Made by a program: the position numbers and the translations under genes
In this document: in pieces, positions 46,690-56,691 of the stretch
Layout of the letters: the number at the start of each line of letters is the position of its first letter
How positions within the stretch are numbered: the first letter of the stretch is position 1
Notes under the pieces: model-generated
What the model was told of the DNA's origin: nothing
The model's input: the letters and a program-made list of their open reading frames with translations, nothing else
Databases searched by the model: none
Source of the DNA: Beijerinckiaceae bacterium
Lineage (GTDB): Bacteria > Pseudomonadota > Alphaproteobacteria > Rhizobiales > Beijerinckiaceae
Reading direction: 5' to 3'
DNA length: 64,000 bases
Assembly: GCA_027531565.1 (NCBI GenBank)
Contig: JAPZSB010000010.1
Span: forward strand, 124,001 to 188,000

Positions 46690-48255
46690 ATGACCCACGT
46701 GACCGAGCGTTTCTTCATCACCACCGCGATTTCCTATCCGAACGGCGTTCCCCATCTCGGCCATGCCTATGAGCTGATGGCCTCGGATGCGATCGCGCGG
46801 TTCATGCGGCTCGATGGCAGGGACGTCTTCTTCCTCACGGGGACGGACGAGCATGGGCTGAAGATGGCGCAGACGGCCGAACGCGAGGGGTTGACGCCGC
46901 TCCAGCTGGCCGACAGGAACGCTGCCGCATTCCGCGCCATGGGCAAGGCGCTCGATGCCACGAATGACGATTTCATCCGCACGACGGAGCCCCGGCACCA
47001 TGCCGCGAGCCAGGCGATCTGGAAGCGGATGGAGGCGAATGGCGATATCTACCTGTCGAAATATTCCGGCTGGTACTCCGTGCGGGACGAAGCCTTTTTC
47101 GATGAAAAGGAGCTGACGACAGGCGAGGGCGGCAAGCGCTTCGCGCCCAGCGGCGCGCCGGTCGAATGGGTGGAGGAGGAAAGCTATTTCTTCCGCCTCT
47201 CCGCCTATCAGGACAGGCTGCTGGCGCTCTATGCCGGCCAACCGGATTTCATCGGGCCCGACAGCCGCCGGAACGAGGTGGTCAGCTTTGTCGAGCGCGG
47301 GCTGGAAGACCTCTCGATCAGCCGCAAGACCTTCACCTGGGGCATTCCGGTGCCGGGCGACACCAAGCATGTGATGTATGTCTGGGTGGATGCGCTGACG
47401 AACTACATCACGGCGGCGGGGTTCCCGGACGAGCAGGCGCCGCGCTGGAAATACTGGCCCGCCAGCGTGCATATCATCGGCAAGGATATCGTGCGGTTCC
47501 ATGCGGTGATCTGGCCGGCCATGCTGATGTCGGCCGGGCTGCCGCTGCCGAAGCGCGTCTTCGGCCACGGCTTCTTGACCAACCGGGGCGAGAAGATGTC
47601 GAAATCCCTCGGCAACGTGCTCGATCCGATCGCGATGAGCCAGCAATACGGGCTGGATGCGTTCCGCTATTTCTTCCTGCGCGAGATCCCGTTCGGGGCG
47701 GATGGCTCCTACAGCCACGAGGCGATCGTGGGCCGGCTCAATGCCGATCTCGCGAATGATCTCGGGAACCTGGCCCAGCGCTCGCTGTCGATGGTCAACA
47801 AGAACTGCGACGCCAAGGTGCCGCCGCGCAATGCCCTGACGGGCGACGAGGAGGCGCTGCTCGCCAGCGCCTACGCGCTTGCCGGCGGGGGCCGGAAGCA
47901 CATGGACAGCTTCGCGCTCCATGCCATCCTCGCCGATATCTGGCGGGTGGTCGGCGATACCAACCGCTATTTCGCGGCGCAGGCACCCTGGGCGCTCCGC
48001 AAGACCGATCTGGCCCGGATGGAAACCGTGCTCTGGACGACGGCCGAAGTGCTCCGGGTGATCGGCCTGCTGGCCCAGCCCTTCATCCCGCTTGCGGCGC
48101 AGAAGCTGCTCGACCTGCTCGCCGTGCCGGGCGACCGCCGGATGTTCGCCCATGCCGTGCCCGATCATGCGTTGGTGCCCGGCACCGGCCTGCCGGCACC
48201 GACGGCCCTGTTCCCGCGCTATGTCGAGCCGGAAGCGGCAGGAGAGGGGGCGTGA
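46690..48255 (+). CDS. metG: Methionine--tRNA ligase
   Basis: 521 residues, charging tRNA-Met. The HIGH-type motif is HLGH (22-25), and KMSKS is at about 302-306. [11 protein letters not shown] near residue 55 and [23 protein letters not shown] are family signatures. The short form lacks the C-terminal tRNA-binding domain and has no four-Cys zinc knuckle in the connective peptide. The start is ATG 46690, 68 bases after holB. The stop overlaps the tatD start (GTGA). Confidence 0.96.
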   Translation: MTHVTERFFITTAISYPNGVPHLGHAYELMASDAIARFMRLDGRDVFFLTGTDEHGLKMAQTAEREGLTPLQLADRNAAAFRAMGKALDATNDDFIRTTEPRHHAASQAIWKRMEANGDIYLSKYSGWYSVRDEAFFDEKELTTGEGGKRFAPSGAPVEWVEEESYFFRLSAYQDRLLALYAGQPDFIGPDSRRNEVVSFVERGLEDLSISRKTFTWGIPVPGDTKHVMYVWVDALTNYITAAGFPDEQAPRWKYWPASVHIIGKDIVRFHAVIWPAMLMSAGLPLPKRVFGHGFLTNRGEKMSKSLGNVLDPIAMSQQYGLDAFRYFFLREIPFGADGSYSHEAIVGRLNADLANDLGNLAQRSLSMVNKNCDAKVPPRNALTGDEEALLASAYALAGGGRKHMDSFALHAILADIWRVVGDTNRYFAAQAPWALRKTDLARMETVLWTTAEVLRVIGLLAQPFIPLAAQKLLDLLAVPGDRRMFAHAVPDHALVPGTGLPAPTALFPRYVEPEAAGEGA

Positions 48256-49046
48256 CGCTGCCAGTTCTCACCGATACGCATTGCCATCTCGATTTCCCGG
48301 ATTTCGCCGAGGAGATCGAGGCGGTGGTCGCGCGTGCTGCCGAGGCCGGCGTGCGGCGGATGATCACGATCTCGACGCGCGTCCGGAAGATCGGGACCTA
48401 TCGCGCGCTGGCGGAGCGGTTCCCGAATGTCTGGTTCACGGCTGGCACGCATCCGCATAACGCGGCCGAGGAAACCGATATCACGCTGGCGGATGTGCTG
48501 AAGGCCGCGGACCATCCGAAATGCGTGGCAATCGGGGAAGGGGGCCTCGACTTTCACTACGACAAGTCTCCGCGCGACCAGCAGGAAGCCTCGTTCCGCA
48601 TGCAGATCGAGGCAGCGCGCCGGACCGGCCTGCCGCTGGTGATCCATGCCCGCGCGGCGGATGACGCCATGATCGCGATCCTCGAGGAGGAGATGGCCCG
48701 CGGGCGGTTCAAGGCCGTGCTGCATTGTTTCTCCTCCGGGCCCGAACTGGCCCGGCGTGGCGTGGCGCTGGGGCTCTATCTCTCGTTCTCCGGAATCCTG
48801 ACCTTCCGCAATTCGGAGGAACTCCGGGCCATCGCTGCCGAAGCGCCGGAAGACCGGCTGCTGGTGGAAACCGACGCGCCCTATCTCGCGCCGGTGCCGC
48901 ATCGCGGCAAGCGGAACGAGCCCGCCTATACGGCGCATACGGCCTCCGTTCTGGCCAGCGTGCGCGGTCGGCCGCTGGAGGCGCTCGCGCCAGTGCTCGA
49001 GGCCAATACCGAACGGCTGTTCAGCCGGCTGGCGGCAGGCGCCTGA
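48252..49046 (+). CDS. tatD: TatD family metal-dependent hydrolase (DNase)
   Basis: 264 residues. Metal ligands are visible: TDTHCHLDF at the N-terminus, [11 protein letters not shown] near 95-105, and [10 protein letters not shown] near 215. VIHARAADD and LHCFSS complete the set. TatD proteins are 3'-5' DNases linked to repair and DNA turnover. The start is GTG, overlapping the metG stop by 4 bases. Next gene starts 3 bases after the stop. Confidence 0.93.
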   Translation: MTLPVLTDTHCHLDFPDFAEEIEAVVARAAEAGVRRMITISTRVRKIGTYRALAERFPNVWFTAGTHPHNAAEETDITLADVLKAADHPKCVAIGEGGLDFHYDKSPRDQQEASFRMQIEAARRTGLPLVIHARAADDAMIAILEEEMARGRFKAVLHCFSSGPELARRGVALGLYLSFSGILTFRNSEELRAIAAEAPEDRLLVETDAPYLAPVPHRGKRNEPAYTAHTASVLASVRGRPLEALAPVLEANTERLFSRLAAGA

Positions 49047-49049
49047 GCC

Positions 49050-49865
49050 ATGGCGATGCGGGTCATCATCCTCGGTTGCGGCTCGTCCGGCGGGGTGCCG
49101 CGGGTCGCGCAGGGCTGGGGCAAGTGTGATCCGTCCGAGCCGCGCAACCGGCGGCGGCGCTGCTCGATCCTGGTCGAGCGGGCGGGGGCCGGCGGCGTCA
49201 CACGCGTGCTGGTCGATACTTCGCCCGACCTTCGCGAACAGCTGATCGATGCCGGCGTGGGCGCGCTGGATGCCGTGGTCTTCACGCATGAACATGCCGA
49301 CCACACCCATGGCATCGACGATCTCCGGCCGCTGGTGCTGGCCATGCGCCGGCGCATCCCGGTTCATGCCGATTCCCGGACGATGGACTTGCTCTATGCC
49401 CGTTTCGGCTATTGCTTCCAGACGCCGGAGGGGAGCGATTATCCGCCGATCTTGACATCTCATCTTATTGATAGTAATAAGGAATTCGAGATAGACGGAG
49501 CGGGCGGGCCGATCCGGTTTCAACCGTTCCCGCTTCAGCATGGCACGATCGAGGCGCTGGGCTTCCGGATCGGCGATCTGGCGTACACGCCGGATGTCAG
49601 CGCCATTCCGCCGGAAAGCGTGCCGCATCTCGAAGGTCTGGGCCACTGGATCATCGATGCGCTGCGGGACCTGCCGCATGGCACGCATTTCAGCCTCGGG
49701 GAGGCGCTGGACTGGATCGACCGGATGCGCCCGAAGCGTGCCGTGCTGACGAACCTCCATACGGATCTTGATTATGGCCGGCTGGTCCGCGAATTGCCGC
49801 CGCATATCCGCCCGGCGCATGACGGCATGATCGTCGAGTTCGGCGAAGGCGGCGGCGCGCGCTGA
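49050..49865 (+). CDS. MBL-fold phosphodiesterase-like hydrolase (PhnP-like)
   Basis: 271 residues of the metallo-beta-lactamase fold. ILGCGSSGGVPR opens the domain, the HxHxDH motif is FTHEHADHTHG, and LHTDLDYGRL at the C-terminus supplies another ligand. The family includes PhnP (cyclic phosphate phosphodiesterase) and RNase-Z-like enzymes; the true substrate is unknown. It is the usual neighbour of tatD in alphaproteobacteria. A short AT-rich patch lies inside the gene (49451-49495), with LTSHLIDSNKEFEIDG coded by codons that are rare here. Confidence 0.88.
   Translation: MAMRVIILGCGSSGGVPRVAQGWGKCDPSEPRNRRRRCSILVERAGAGGVTRVLVDTSPDLREQLIDAGVGALDAVVFTHEHADHTHGIDDLRPLVLAMRRRIPVHADSRTMDLLYARFGYCFQTPEGSDYPPILTSHLIDSNKEFEIDGAGGPIRFQPFPLQHGTIEALGFRIGDLAYTPDVSAIPPESVPHLEGLGHWIIDALRDLPHGTHFSLGEALDWIDRMRPKRAVLTNLHTDLDYGRLVRELPPHIRPAHDGMIVEFGEGGGAR
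49452..49480 (+). promoter_or_regulatory. Promoter-like sequence inside the MBL gene
   Basis: TTGACA (49452-49457), a 17-base spacer, then TAATAA (49475-49480), in an AT-rich patch of an otherwise GC-rich gene. The -35 is perfect, the -10 weak. It may be only an effect of local composition. Confidence 0.25.
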
Positions 49866-50165
49866 GCCGCAAAATTCTTCCGTGAGTTTCGTCGGCCGGT
49901 CCGGAGCGCTCATGCCGGCTCGCATCGCGGCCGGGGAAACCGGAAATTTCTGAAGAACGCTTCGGAAGCGTCTGAATTGAAACGGGAAACAGGATCGCAG
50001 GAAGGGTCGTCGGACGACGCGGCCGCATCGCTGTAAGTTCCATAATATGTCTTATGCGAATCAAGGATCAGGATTGACGCGGGCGTTGCTTCGGCCTCCT
50101 CTTCGCCTTTCCCCGCGCATCGCAGGCCTTGCCGGTGCCCCCGATCTGCCGTCACTGGAGCGACC
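49866..50165. other. 300-base gap before mazG
   Basis: Holds a near-palindrome (see 50038-50060) and GGAG before mazG. No RNA gene or small conserved ORF is seen. Confidence 0.4.
50038..50060. promoter_or_regulatory. Palindromic site upstream of mazG
   Basis: CATAATATGTCTTATG (50041-50056) has 5-bp arms CATAA / TTATG around 6 bases, and the flanks TTC / GAA extend the symmetry with one extra base. It lies in an AT-rich dip about 106 bases before the mazG ATG. It looks like an operator for a dimeric regulator, but which one is unknown. Confidence 0.4.
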
Positions 50166-51011
50166 ATGAAACCCTCCCGCACTATCGACGACCTGCTGGC
50201 GATCATGGCGGCTTTGCGCCATCGGGAGACCGGCTGCCCGTGGGATATCGAACAGGATTTCGCGAGCATCGCGCCGTACACGGTCGAGGAAGCCTATGAA
50301 GTGGCGGATGCGATTGCGCGCGGTGACATGGTCGATCTCTGCGACGAACTGGGCGATCTGCTCCTGCAGGTCGTGTTCCATGCCCGCATGGCCGAGGAAG
50401 CCGGGCATTTCGCCTTTGCCGATGTGGTCGAGGCGATCACGCGGAAGCTCATCCGCCGGCATCCGCATGTCTTCGGGGATCGCTCGGCCGGCAATCCGGG
50501 GCTCGTCAAGGCATTGTGGGAGGCGATCAAGGCCGAGGAACGGGCGGAGAAGCTGGCCCGGAAGGCCGGGGCCGGATCGGATGCCGGCGCTCCGGCACCG
50601 GGCCTGCTCGATGATGTGCCGCGGGTGATGCCCGCCCTCACCCGCGCGGTGAAGCTCCAGAAAAAGGCTGGCACGGTCGGGTTTGACTGGAATGATCCGC
50701 GGGCGGTGCTGGCCAAATTGCGCGAGGAAATCGCGGAGGTCGAGGAGGCGCTCGACCAGGGCGACCGCGCGCATCTGCAGGAGGAAATCGGCGACATGCT
50801 GTTTGTGATCGCCAACCTCGCACGGCATGCCGATATCGAGCCGGAAGCGGCGCTCGGCGATGCCAATGCGAAATTCTGCCGGCGCTTCCGGCATATCGAG
50901 GCCGGCCTGGCGGCGCGCGGCATTCCGCTTGGGGATGCCAGCCTTGAAGAGATGGATGCGCTCTGGCACGAGGCGAAACGGCTAGAAAAGCCGTCGGACG
51001 CGGCGGCCTGA
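50166..51011 (+). CDS. mazG: Nucleoside triphosphate pyrophosphohydrolase MazG
   Basis: 281 residues with two MazG domains. The first has the conserved GCPWDIEQDFASIAPYTVEEAYEV, with the metal-binding EExxE-D pattern and ELGDLLLQVVFHARMAEE. The second has VEEALDQGDRAHLQEEIGDMLFVIANL. MazG hydrolyses NTPs and dNTPs to the monophosphate plus PPi and lowers damaged-nucleotide pools. GGAG precedes the ATG. It is convergent with hflX; only 2 bases separate the stops, spanned by a small hairpin (51006-51019). Confidence 0.95.
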   Translation: MKPSRTIDDLLAIMAALRHRETGCPWDIEQDFASIAPYTVEEAYEVADAIARGDMVDLCDELGDLLLQVVFHARMAEEAGHFAFADVVEAITRKLIRRHPHVFGDRSAGNPGLVKALWEAIKAEERAEKLARKAGAGSDAGAPAPGLLDDVPRVMPALTRAVKLQKKAGTVGFDWNDPRAVLAKLREEIAEVEEALDQGDRAHLQEEIGDMLFVIANLARHADIEPEAALGDANAKFCRRFRHIEAGLAARGIPLGDASLEEMDALWHEAKRLEKPSDAAA

Positions 51012-51019
51012 AATCAGGC
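51006..51019. terminator. Small hairpin spanning the mazG and hflX stops
   Basis: GCCTGA-AA-TCAGGC. It includes both stop codons. The loop must open to at least four bases, and no T-run follows, so termination is weak. Confidence 0.3.
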
Positions 51020-52432
51020 GGGAACCAGCCGCGCCTTCGGATAGCGCCGCAGCAGCCGGCCGGCCTCCTCGCGCCCCACGCGGATGCGCAGCGAGAGCGT
51101 GCCGGATCGATTGGCGCGCCGTGAGAGAACTTCGGCATGGCTGTAGAGCCAGGCGAGGCCGGCGCCGTCCTCGGCCGGCAGGCTGAGCGCGTAGGTGTCA
51201 CGGCCGCCCGAGAGGCGGCGCTCGATCTCCGCCAGCAGGGCGGGCATACCCTGCCCCGTGAGGGCGGAAACCAGCACCGGAGCCCCCTCGCCCCGCCGTT
51301 CCGCGACGCCGGCAAGACGCTGCGCCTCTGCCGCCGGGAGCAGGTCGGCCTTGTTCCAGACCTCGATGATCCGGCGTTCGGCGGCCCCGCTGATGCCGAG
51401 ATCCGCGAGGACCTGCCGGACATCGAGTTCCTGCGCCTCGGTATCCGGGTTCGCGATATCGCGGACATGCAGGATGATCTCGGCCGAGATCACGTCTTCC
51501 AGCGTCGCACGGAAGGCTGCGACGAGCTGCGTCGGCAGGTCGGAAATGAACCCGACCGTATCCGACAGGACAACCTTCAGGCCATGCGGCAGGGCAATGG
51601 CGCGGGTGGTCGGGTCGAGCGTGGCGAAAAGCATGTCCTTCGCGAGGACTTCGGCCGCCGTCAACCGGTTGAAGAGGCTGGATTTTCCAGCATTCGTATA
51701 GCCTACCAGCGCAACCGTCGGATAGGGCACCTTGCTTCGGCTGGCCCGGTGAAGGCCGCGCGTGCGCTTGACCTCCTCCAGATCGCGCTCGATCCGGGTC
51801 ATCCGTTCCTGGATGAGGCGTCGGTCGGTCTCGATCTGGGTTTCACCCGGGCCGCCGAGAAAGCCGAAGCCGCCGCGCTGCCGCTCGAGATGGGTCCAGG
51901 AGCGGACGAGCCGCGATTTCTGGTAGGCGAGATGCGCCAGTTCGACCTGGAGGCGCCCTTCCCGTGTCGAGGCCCGCCGGCCGAAAATCTCGAGGATCAG
52001 GCCCGTCCGGTCGATGACCTTGGCCTTGAAGGCCTGTTCGAGGTTGCGCTGCTGCACGGGGCTGAGCGCGCAATCCACCATGACGAGGCCGATTTCCTCG
52101 GCAGCGATCCGGGCAGCGAGTTCCTCGACCTTGCCCTGGCCGAGATAGGTGGCCGGGCGGGTCTGGCGGAGCGGCACCATGACCGAGCCGATGATGCTGA
52201 GGTCGATCGCCATGGTCAGGCCGATCGCCTCCTCCAGCCGCGCCTCCGGGCTGCGGAGCATCGGCGTGGCGCCGGGAACATTCGCGTTCAGATACGGGCC
52301 GACAACCAGCGTCCGGGTGCGCGTGGCGATGGTCTTTTCCGGCTCGAAGGCAGCCCGCTTCGTGCGCGGGGTTTTCGCGCCGGTCTTGTCTTCAGCCTCG
52401 AGGTCGGGTTCCCGCGCGATGGGATGCGTCAC
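51014..52432 (-). CDS. hflX: GTPase HflX
   Basis: 472-residue ribosome-associated GTPase that splits stalled 70S particles. The N-terminal HflX domain (about 30-200) has the ARIAAEE region and [22 protein letters not shown]. The G domain has G1 [13 protein letters not shown]3 [10 protein letters not shown], and the G4 NKAD motif. It starts with GTG, overlapping the hfq stop by 4 bases. The hfq-hflX pair is standard in proteobacteria. Confidence 0.95.
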   Translation of the reverse strand: MTHPIAREPDLEAEDKTGAKTPRTKRAAFEPEKTIATRTRTLVVGPYLNANVPGATPMLRSPEARLEEAIGLTMAIDLSIIGSVMVPLRQTRPATYLGQGKVEELAARIAAEEIGLVMVDCALSPVQQRNLEQAFKAKVIDRTGLILEIFGRRASTREGRLQVELAHLAYQKSRLVRSWTHLERQRGGFGFLGGPGETQIETDRRLIQERMTRIERDLEEVKRTRGLHRASRSKVPYPTVALVGYTNAGKSSLFNRLTAAEVLAKDMLFATLDPTTRAIALPHGLKVVLSDTVGFISDLPTQLVAAFRATLEDVISAEIILHVRDIANPDTEAQELDVRQVLADLGISGAAERRIIEVWNKADLLPAAEAQRLAGVAERRGEGAPVLVSALTGQGMPALLAEIERRLSGGRDTYALSLPAEDGAGLAWLYSHAEVLSRRANRSGTLSLRIRVGREEAGRLLRRYPKARLVPA

Positions 52433-52671
52433 TCTTCGTCGTTCGGACCGGGCAGATGGATCGGCGAGGCCGGCATGATGGTCGAGATTGCGTGCTTGTA
52501 GACAAGCTGCGACACTCCGTCGCGCTTCAGCAAAACGCAGAAGTTGTCAAACCACGTCACTGCACCCTGAAGTTTCACGCCATTGACCAGGAAGATCGTG
52601 ACCGAAATCTTGTTCTTGCGGACATGATTGAGAAAATTGTCTTGAAGACTCGGTGTACGTTCCGTCGCCAT
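52429..52671 (-). CDS. hfq: RNA chaperone Hfq
   Basis: Hfq forms a hexameric ring that pairs small RNAs with mRNAs. It is 80 residues: [27 protein letters not shown] is Sm1, and [12 protein letters not shown] is Sm2 with the conserved YKH. The C-terminal tail is short, as in alphaproteobacteria. AGGTGAAG precedes the ATG. It stands 212 bases downstream of ntrX on the same strand, and its own promoter is likely in that gap. Confidence 0.97.
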   Translation of the reverse strand: MATERTPSLQDNFLNHVRKNKISVTIFLVNGVKLQGAVTWFDNFCVLLKRDGVSQLVYKHAISTIMPASPIHLPGPNDEE

Positions 52672-52883
52672 TCTTCTTCACCTGCTTATGCGGCGCTCGA
52701 TCCGGCCCCAGGCTTCCCCCCTCCGGACGCCTCGGGCCTTGCCCCCAAGCCAATATCCGCAGCGTGGATATTGCCCCAAATTGCTGCGCTGCAACCTTTG
52801 TCTATATCCTGCATGATTTCGCCGAAATTCCAAGAGCGCGACCCTTGTTTTTTCAACAATCGGATCGCCCCGGGATCACGGCT

Positions 52884-54251
52884 TCAGATGCCGAGGGATT
52901 TCAGTTTCCGGTGCAGGGCGGAGCGCTCCATGCCCACGAACTCGGCCGTGCGGGAGATATTGCCCCCGAAACGGTTGATCTGCGCGATCAGATATTCGCG
53001 CTCGAACACCTCGCGCGCCTCCCGCAGCGCCATGGAGAGCAGGCGCTCGCCCCCTGCCCCGCTGGGCGTCGGCGGCGCCGAGGAACCCACATCCTGCGGC
53101 AGCATCTCGGCCGTGACTTCCTGGCTCGGATCGCCGGCGGCCAGGATCATCAGGCGCTCGACATTGTTGCGCAGCTGCCGGACATTGCCCGGCCAGTCAT
53201 GCGTCTGAAGGATCGCCATCGCATCCATGGCAATCCGCCGCTTGGGCAGGCCCGAGGCAACCGCGATCTGCTGCATGAAATGGTCGATGAGGTCGGGGAT
53301 ATCCTCGCGCCGTTCCGCCAGCGCGGGAACGCGGATCGGGACCACGCCGAGCCGATGGTAGAGATCCTCGCGGAACCGGCCGGCGGCGATTTCCTCCTGC
53401 AGGTCGCGGCTCGTCGACGAGATGATGCGCACATCGACATGGACGCGGGCATTGCCGTCGACGCGCTGGAAATTCTGGTCCACCAGCACGCGCAGGATCT
53501 TGTTCTGGGTTTCGCGCGGCATGTCGGCGATCTCGTCGATGAAGAGCGTGCCGCCATGGGCCTCTTCCAGCGCCCCGATGCGCCGCGCCGCCTTGCCCTT
53601 GCCGCCCTCGACGCCGAACAGCGCCTCTTCCATGCGCTCGGGCGTGATGGCCGCCGCGTTGATGACCACGAAGGGGCCGGCCGAGCGGGCGGAAATCTGG
53701 TGCAGGCTCCGCGCCGCGAGTTCCTTGCCGGCGCCGGGCGGACCGCTGATCATGACGCGGGCATTGGTCGGCGCGACACGCTCGATCTGCTGGCGCAGCT
53801 GCGAGATGACGGTCGAACCGCCGACGATCCCGTCCGGCACGCCGGAGCGGGTCTTCAGGTCCTTGATCTCGCGCTTGAGGGCCATCGCCTCCAGCGCCCG
53901 CCGGGCAACGAGGACGAGGCGGTCTGCCTTGAACGGTTTCTCGATGAAGTCGTAGGCGCCCTGCTTGATGGCGGCGACGGCGGTCTCGATATTGCCATGG
54001 CCGGAGATCATCACGATCGGGATTTCCGGATGCTGCTCCTTGATGACATCGAGCAGTTGCAGCCCGTCCAGCCGGCTGCCCTGGATCCAGATATCGAGGA
54101 AGATCAGGTTGGGACGACGCGCCTCGATCGCGGCGAGCGCTTCGTCTGCGTGCCGGGCCGTGCGCGTCGTATACCCTTCATCGTCGAGGATGCCCGCCAC
54201 GAGATCGCGGATATCGGCTTCGTCGTCGACGATCAGAATATCGCCTGCCAT
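52884..54251 (-). CDS. ntrX: Nitrogen-related response regulator NtrX
   Basis: 455 residues. The receiver domain has the phospho-acceptor D53 in LIFLDIWIQGSR. An AAA+ domain follows, with Walker A GPPGAGKE, and then an HTH of the Fis type (ISRTAEFVGMERSALHRKLKSLG). The GAFTGA loop that NtrC-class activators use to contact sigma54 is missing (the segment reads ALFGVEGGKGKAARR), as is usual for alphaproteobacterial NtrX. It therefore probably works without sigma54. It starts 1 base after the ntrY stop. Confidence 0.95.
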   Translation of the reverse strand: MAGDILIVDDEADIRDLVAGILDDEGYTTRTARHADEALAAIEARRPNLIFLDIWIQGSRLDGLQLLDVIKEQHPEIPIVMISGHGNIETAVAAIKQGAYDFIEKPFKADRLVLVARRALEAMALKREIKDLKTRSGVPDGIVGGSTVISQLRQQIERVAPTNARVMISGPPGAGKELAARSLHQISARSAGPFVVINAAAITPERMEEALFGVEGGKGKAARRIGALEEAHGGTLFIDEIADMPRETQNKILRVLVDQNFQRVDGNARVHVDVRIISSTSRDLQEEIAAGRFREDLYHRLGVVPIRVPALAERREDIPDLIDHFMQQIAVASGLPKRRIAMDAMAILQTHDWPGNVRQLRNNVERLMILAAGDPSQEVTAEMLPQDVGSSAPPTPSGAGGERLLSMALREAREVFEREYLIAQINRFGGNISRTAEFVGMERSALHRKLKSLGI

Positions 54252-54252
54252 G

Positions 54253-56520
54253 TCACTTTCCTTCAATCGGCTTCGGATCCGCCAGGCCGGAAGCGGCCAG
54301 GGTGCGGGGCAGATGGATACGGACCAGCGCGCCGGGGGGCTGGTGACCGTTTTCGGCAGGAGGATCGAGCAGTTCGATCCGTCCGCCATGGTCTTCGAAG
54401 ATCTTCGCGACAATCGGCAGGCCGAGCCCGGTGCCGCCCTCGCGGGTGGTCATGTAGGGTTCGAGCAGGCGCTGGCGGCCCTCGGCGGGGAAGCCCTTGC
54501 CGTTGTCCCGGATGTCAATGGCCACCCATTCCGGGGTGACCGCCGAGAGGCCGAGCAGGATGCGCCCCTGCCCGGCCGCGCCGGCCGGGGATTCGGCGAT
54601 CGACTCGCAGGCATTCTTCATCAGGTTCTGCACGGCCTGCGCGATGAGCCGCCGGTCGAACCGGGCGGACAGCCCCTCCCCCGGCAGATCCTCGTCGAAC
54701 TCGATGCCGGGATTGCCGACCCGCATCATGAAGCTGACCTCGCGGAGGGTTTTCACGAGGTCGTCCTCGACCGGCTGCGGCTTCGGCATCCGCGCGAAGG
54801 AGGAGAATTCGTCCACCATCCGCTTGATGTCATCCACCTGGCGGATGATCGTGTCGGTGCATTGGTCAAAGACGTTGCGGTCCTCGACGATGACCTTGCC
54901 GAATTTCCGCCGGATGCGTTCGGCCGAAAGCTGGATCGGCGTGAGCGGGTTCTTGATCTCGTGCGCGATCCGTCGCGCGACATCGGCCCAGGCCGAGGTG
55001 CGCTGTGCCGTGACGAGCTCGGTGATGTCATCCAGCGTGACGACCTGCCCGCCGGCGGAATCGCCGGTCAGCCGGACGGAGAGGATGCGTTCCTGCGCCT
55101 TGCGCTGGATGCGGATCTCGTCCTGCTGGATGCGGGGTCCGCCCTGGCGGCTCTCCTCGATGAAGCCGGAAATTTCCGGAAAGACCTCGCCGAGCGGCTG
55201 GCCATGGACCTCGCGGTCGCCGATGCCGAGGATCTGGCGGGCCATCGGATTGATCAGGCTGACCCGGCCTTCGAGATCGAGGCCGACCACACCCGCCGGC
55301 ACGCCGGCCAGCACCGCCTCCATGAAGCGGCGCCGGCGGTCGATCAGCGCATTGGCTTCGCTGAGGCTGGAATGCTGTTCGCGCAGGACGGTGGTCATGT
55401 TGTTGAAGGTCGCGCCCAACTGGCTGAGGTCATTCCCCATCTTGGACAGCGGAACCTGAACGTAGAGATTCCCGGCGGAGACCTGATCCGTTGCCTGCAT
55501 CAGCCGGCGGATCGGATCGACCAGCCGGTCGGAAAAGCCGAGGCCGAGCAGGACGGAAGCGAGCAGCCCGATCAGCGTGAGCAGGACGAAGACCAGCGCG
55601 ATGCCGTATTGCGTCGCGTTGCGGCGGGCTTCAAGCACCTGGTACTGCAGCACACCGGACCGGGCGACGACGGGGAATTCCAGCATGCGCGGATCGATGC
55701 CGCGCGCAACCATGAGAAAGGAATCCGGGCCGAAATCCCGCAGCTTGATCAGCCCGCCGATCGCTTCCCGCGTGAAGAGGCAGGGAATCTCGTCGGTTTC
55801 TGCATAGCGGAAATCCTCGGGCGAGACGGTGGGCGGCTCGATCCTGCGCCCCTCCACCTTCGCCTGCTCGACCATCGTCCCGTCATCCTTGAAGATCACG
55901 GCATAGGGAAAGCCGAGGGCGACAGCGCGGGCGTTGAAGAAGGCCTGGAACCCGGCCGTGTTGCCGAGGAAGAAGCCGGAGGCGTTGGTGCGGTCAAGAT
56001 CGTTCGCCATCAGCCGGAGTTCGCGGCCGATATTCTGGCAGATCTGCTGCTGGAAATTCCGCGAGATCAGCTCGGCATTCTGGACAAGGGCGCGCAGGTC
56101 GCCGGAGAACCAGGGCGTCAGGCCGCGTTCCAGCGCAATGATTCCCGCTCCGGCGACAAGCGTGGTCGGAACGGCGGCGACAAGGCTGAACAGGGCGACC
56201 ACGCGCCGGTGCAGCCGCGCGCCGGCCAGCCCGGCCTGGTTGGCCCGGCGGAGCCGGAGAAGCTGGCGGATCACCAGCCCGAACAGAGCGAGGATGAGGA
56301 CGACATCGATTCCGAGCAGCACCAGCACGGCGCTCTCGTCCGGCTCGACGCCAAAGGACCCCAGCAGGAAGAGAAAGGTGCCGATCGCCGCGGCCAGCGC
56401 CACGCCGACGATGGTCGGCGCCCACCAGGATCCGACGGGCTCGTCCACGAGGCCGATCCCCGATGGCGGGGCCGGCTTCGGGCGCACCTCTTCCGGAGCC
56501 GGAGGGGTCTTGTCCGTCAT
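54253..56520 (-). CDS. ntrY: Sensor histidine kinase NtrY
   Basis: 755 residues from ATG 56520. There are three membrane segments near the N-terminus (about 30-130), a periplasmic sensor loop of about 150 residues, and a fourth segment at about 290. HAMP, PAS and the kinase core follow. The phospho-acceptor is H520 in [10 protein letters not shown]. The ATP domain has NLMKNACESI and DNGKGFP. With NtrX it links redox or nitrogen signals to transcription in alphaproteobacteria. Confidence 0.95.
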   Translation of the reverse strand: MTDKTPPAPEEVRPKPAPPSGIGLVDEPVGSWWAPTIVGVALAAAIGTFLFLLGSFGVEPDESAVLVLLGIDVVLILALFGLVIRQLLRLRRANQAGLAGARLHRRVVALFSLVAAVPTTLVAGAGIIALERGLTPWFSGDLRALVQNAELISRNFQQQICQNIGRELRLMANDLDRTNASGFFLGNTAGFQAFFNARAVALGFPYAVIFKDDGTMVEQAKVEGRRIEPPTVSPEDFRYAETDEIPCLFTREAIGGLIKLRDFGPDSFLMVARGIDPRMLEFPVVARSGVLQYQVLEARRNATQYGIALVFVLLTLIGLLASVLLGLGFSDRLVDPIRRLMQATDQVSAGNLYVQVPLSKMGNDLSQLGATFNNMTTVLREQHSSLSEANALIDRRRRFMEAVLAGVPAGVVGLDLEGRVSLINPMARQILGIGDREVHGQPLGEVFPEISGFIEESRQGGPRIQQDEIRIQRKAQERILSVRLTGDSAGGQVVTLDDITELVTAQRTSAWADVARRIAHEIKNPLTPIQLSAERIRRKFGKVIVEDRNVFDQCTDTIIRQVDDIKRMVDEFSSFARMPKPQPVEDDLVKTLREVSFMMRVGNPGIEFDEDLPGEGLSARFDRRLIAQAVQNLMKNACESIAESPAGAAGQGRILLGLSAVTPEWVAIDIRDNGKGFPAEGRQRLLEPYMTTREGGTGLGLPIVAKIFEDHGGRIELLDPPAENGHQPPGALVRIHLPRTLAASGLADPKPIEGK

Positions 56521-56691
56521 GGGTGGGGCTCTCGGAGATCGAATGACGTCACGGCCAATCCTGCTGCAGGCGGCAGGGCCAGCCACAGCAATGCCCCGCG
56601 ACTCACCCGCGCGCAGACCTTAGGCGCGAATGACTCATCTGCGCAACACTGTTGTTGAATTGCGACAAATCCGTGGCGCGATGCCGGGGTG

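Noticed and set aside
56521-56691. Sigma54 promoter between ntrC and ntrY
   Set aside because: No TGGCAC-N5-TTGC-like sequence was found in the gap.
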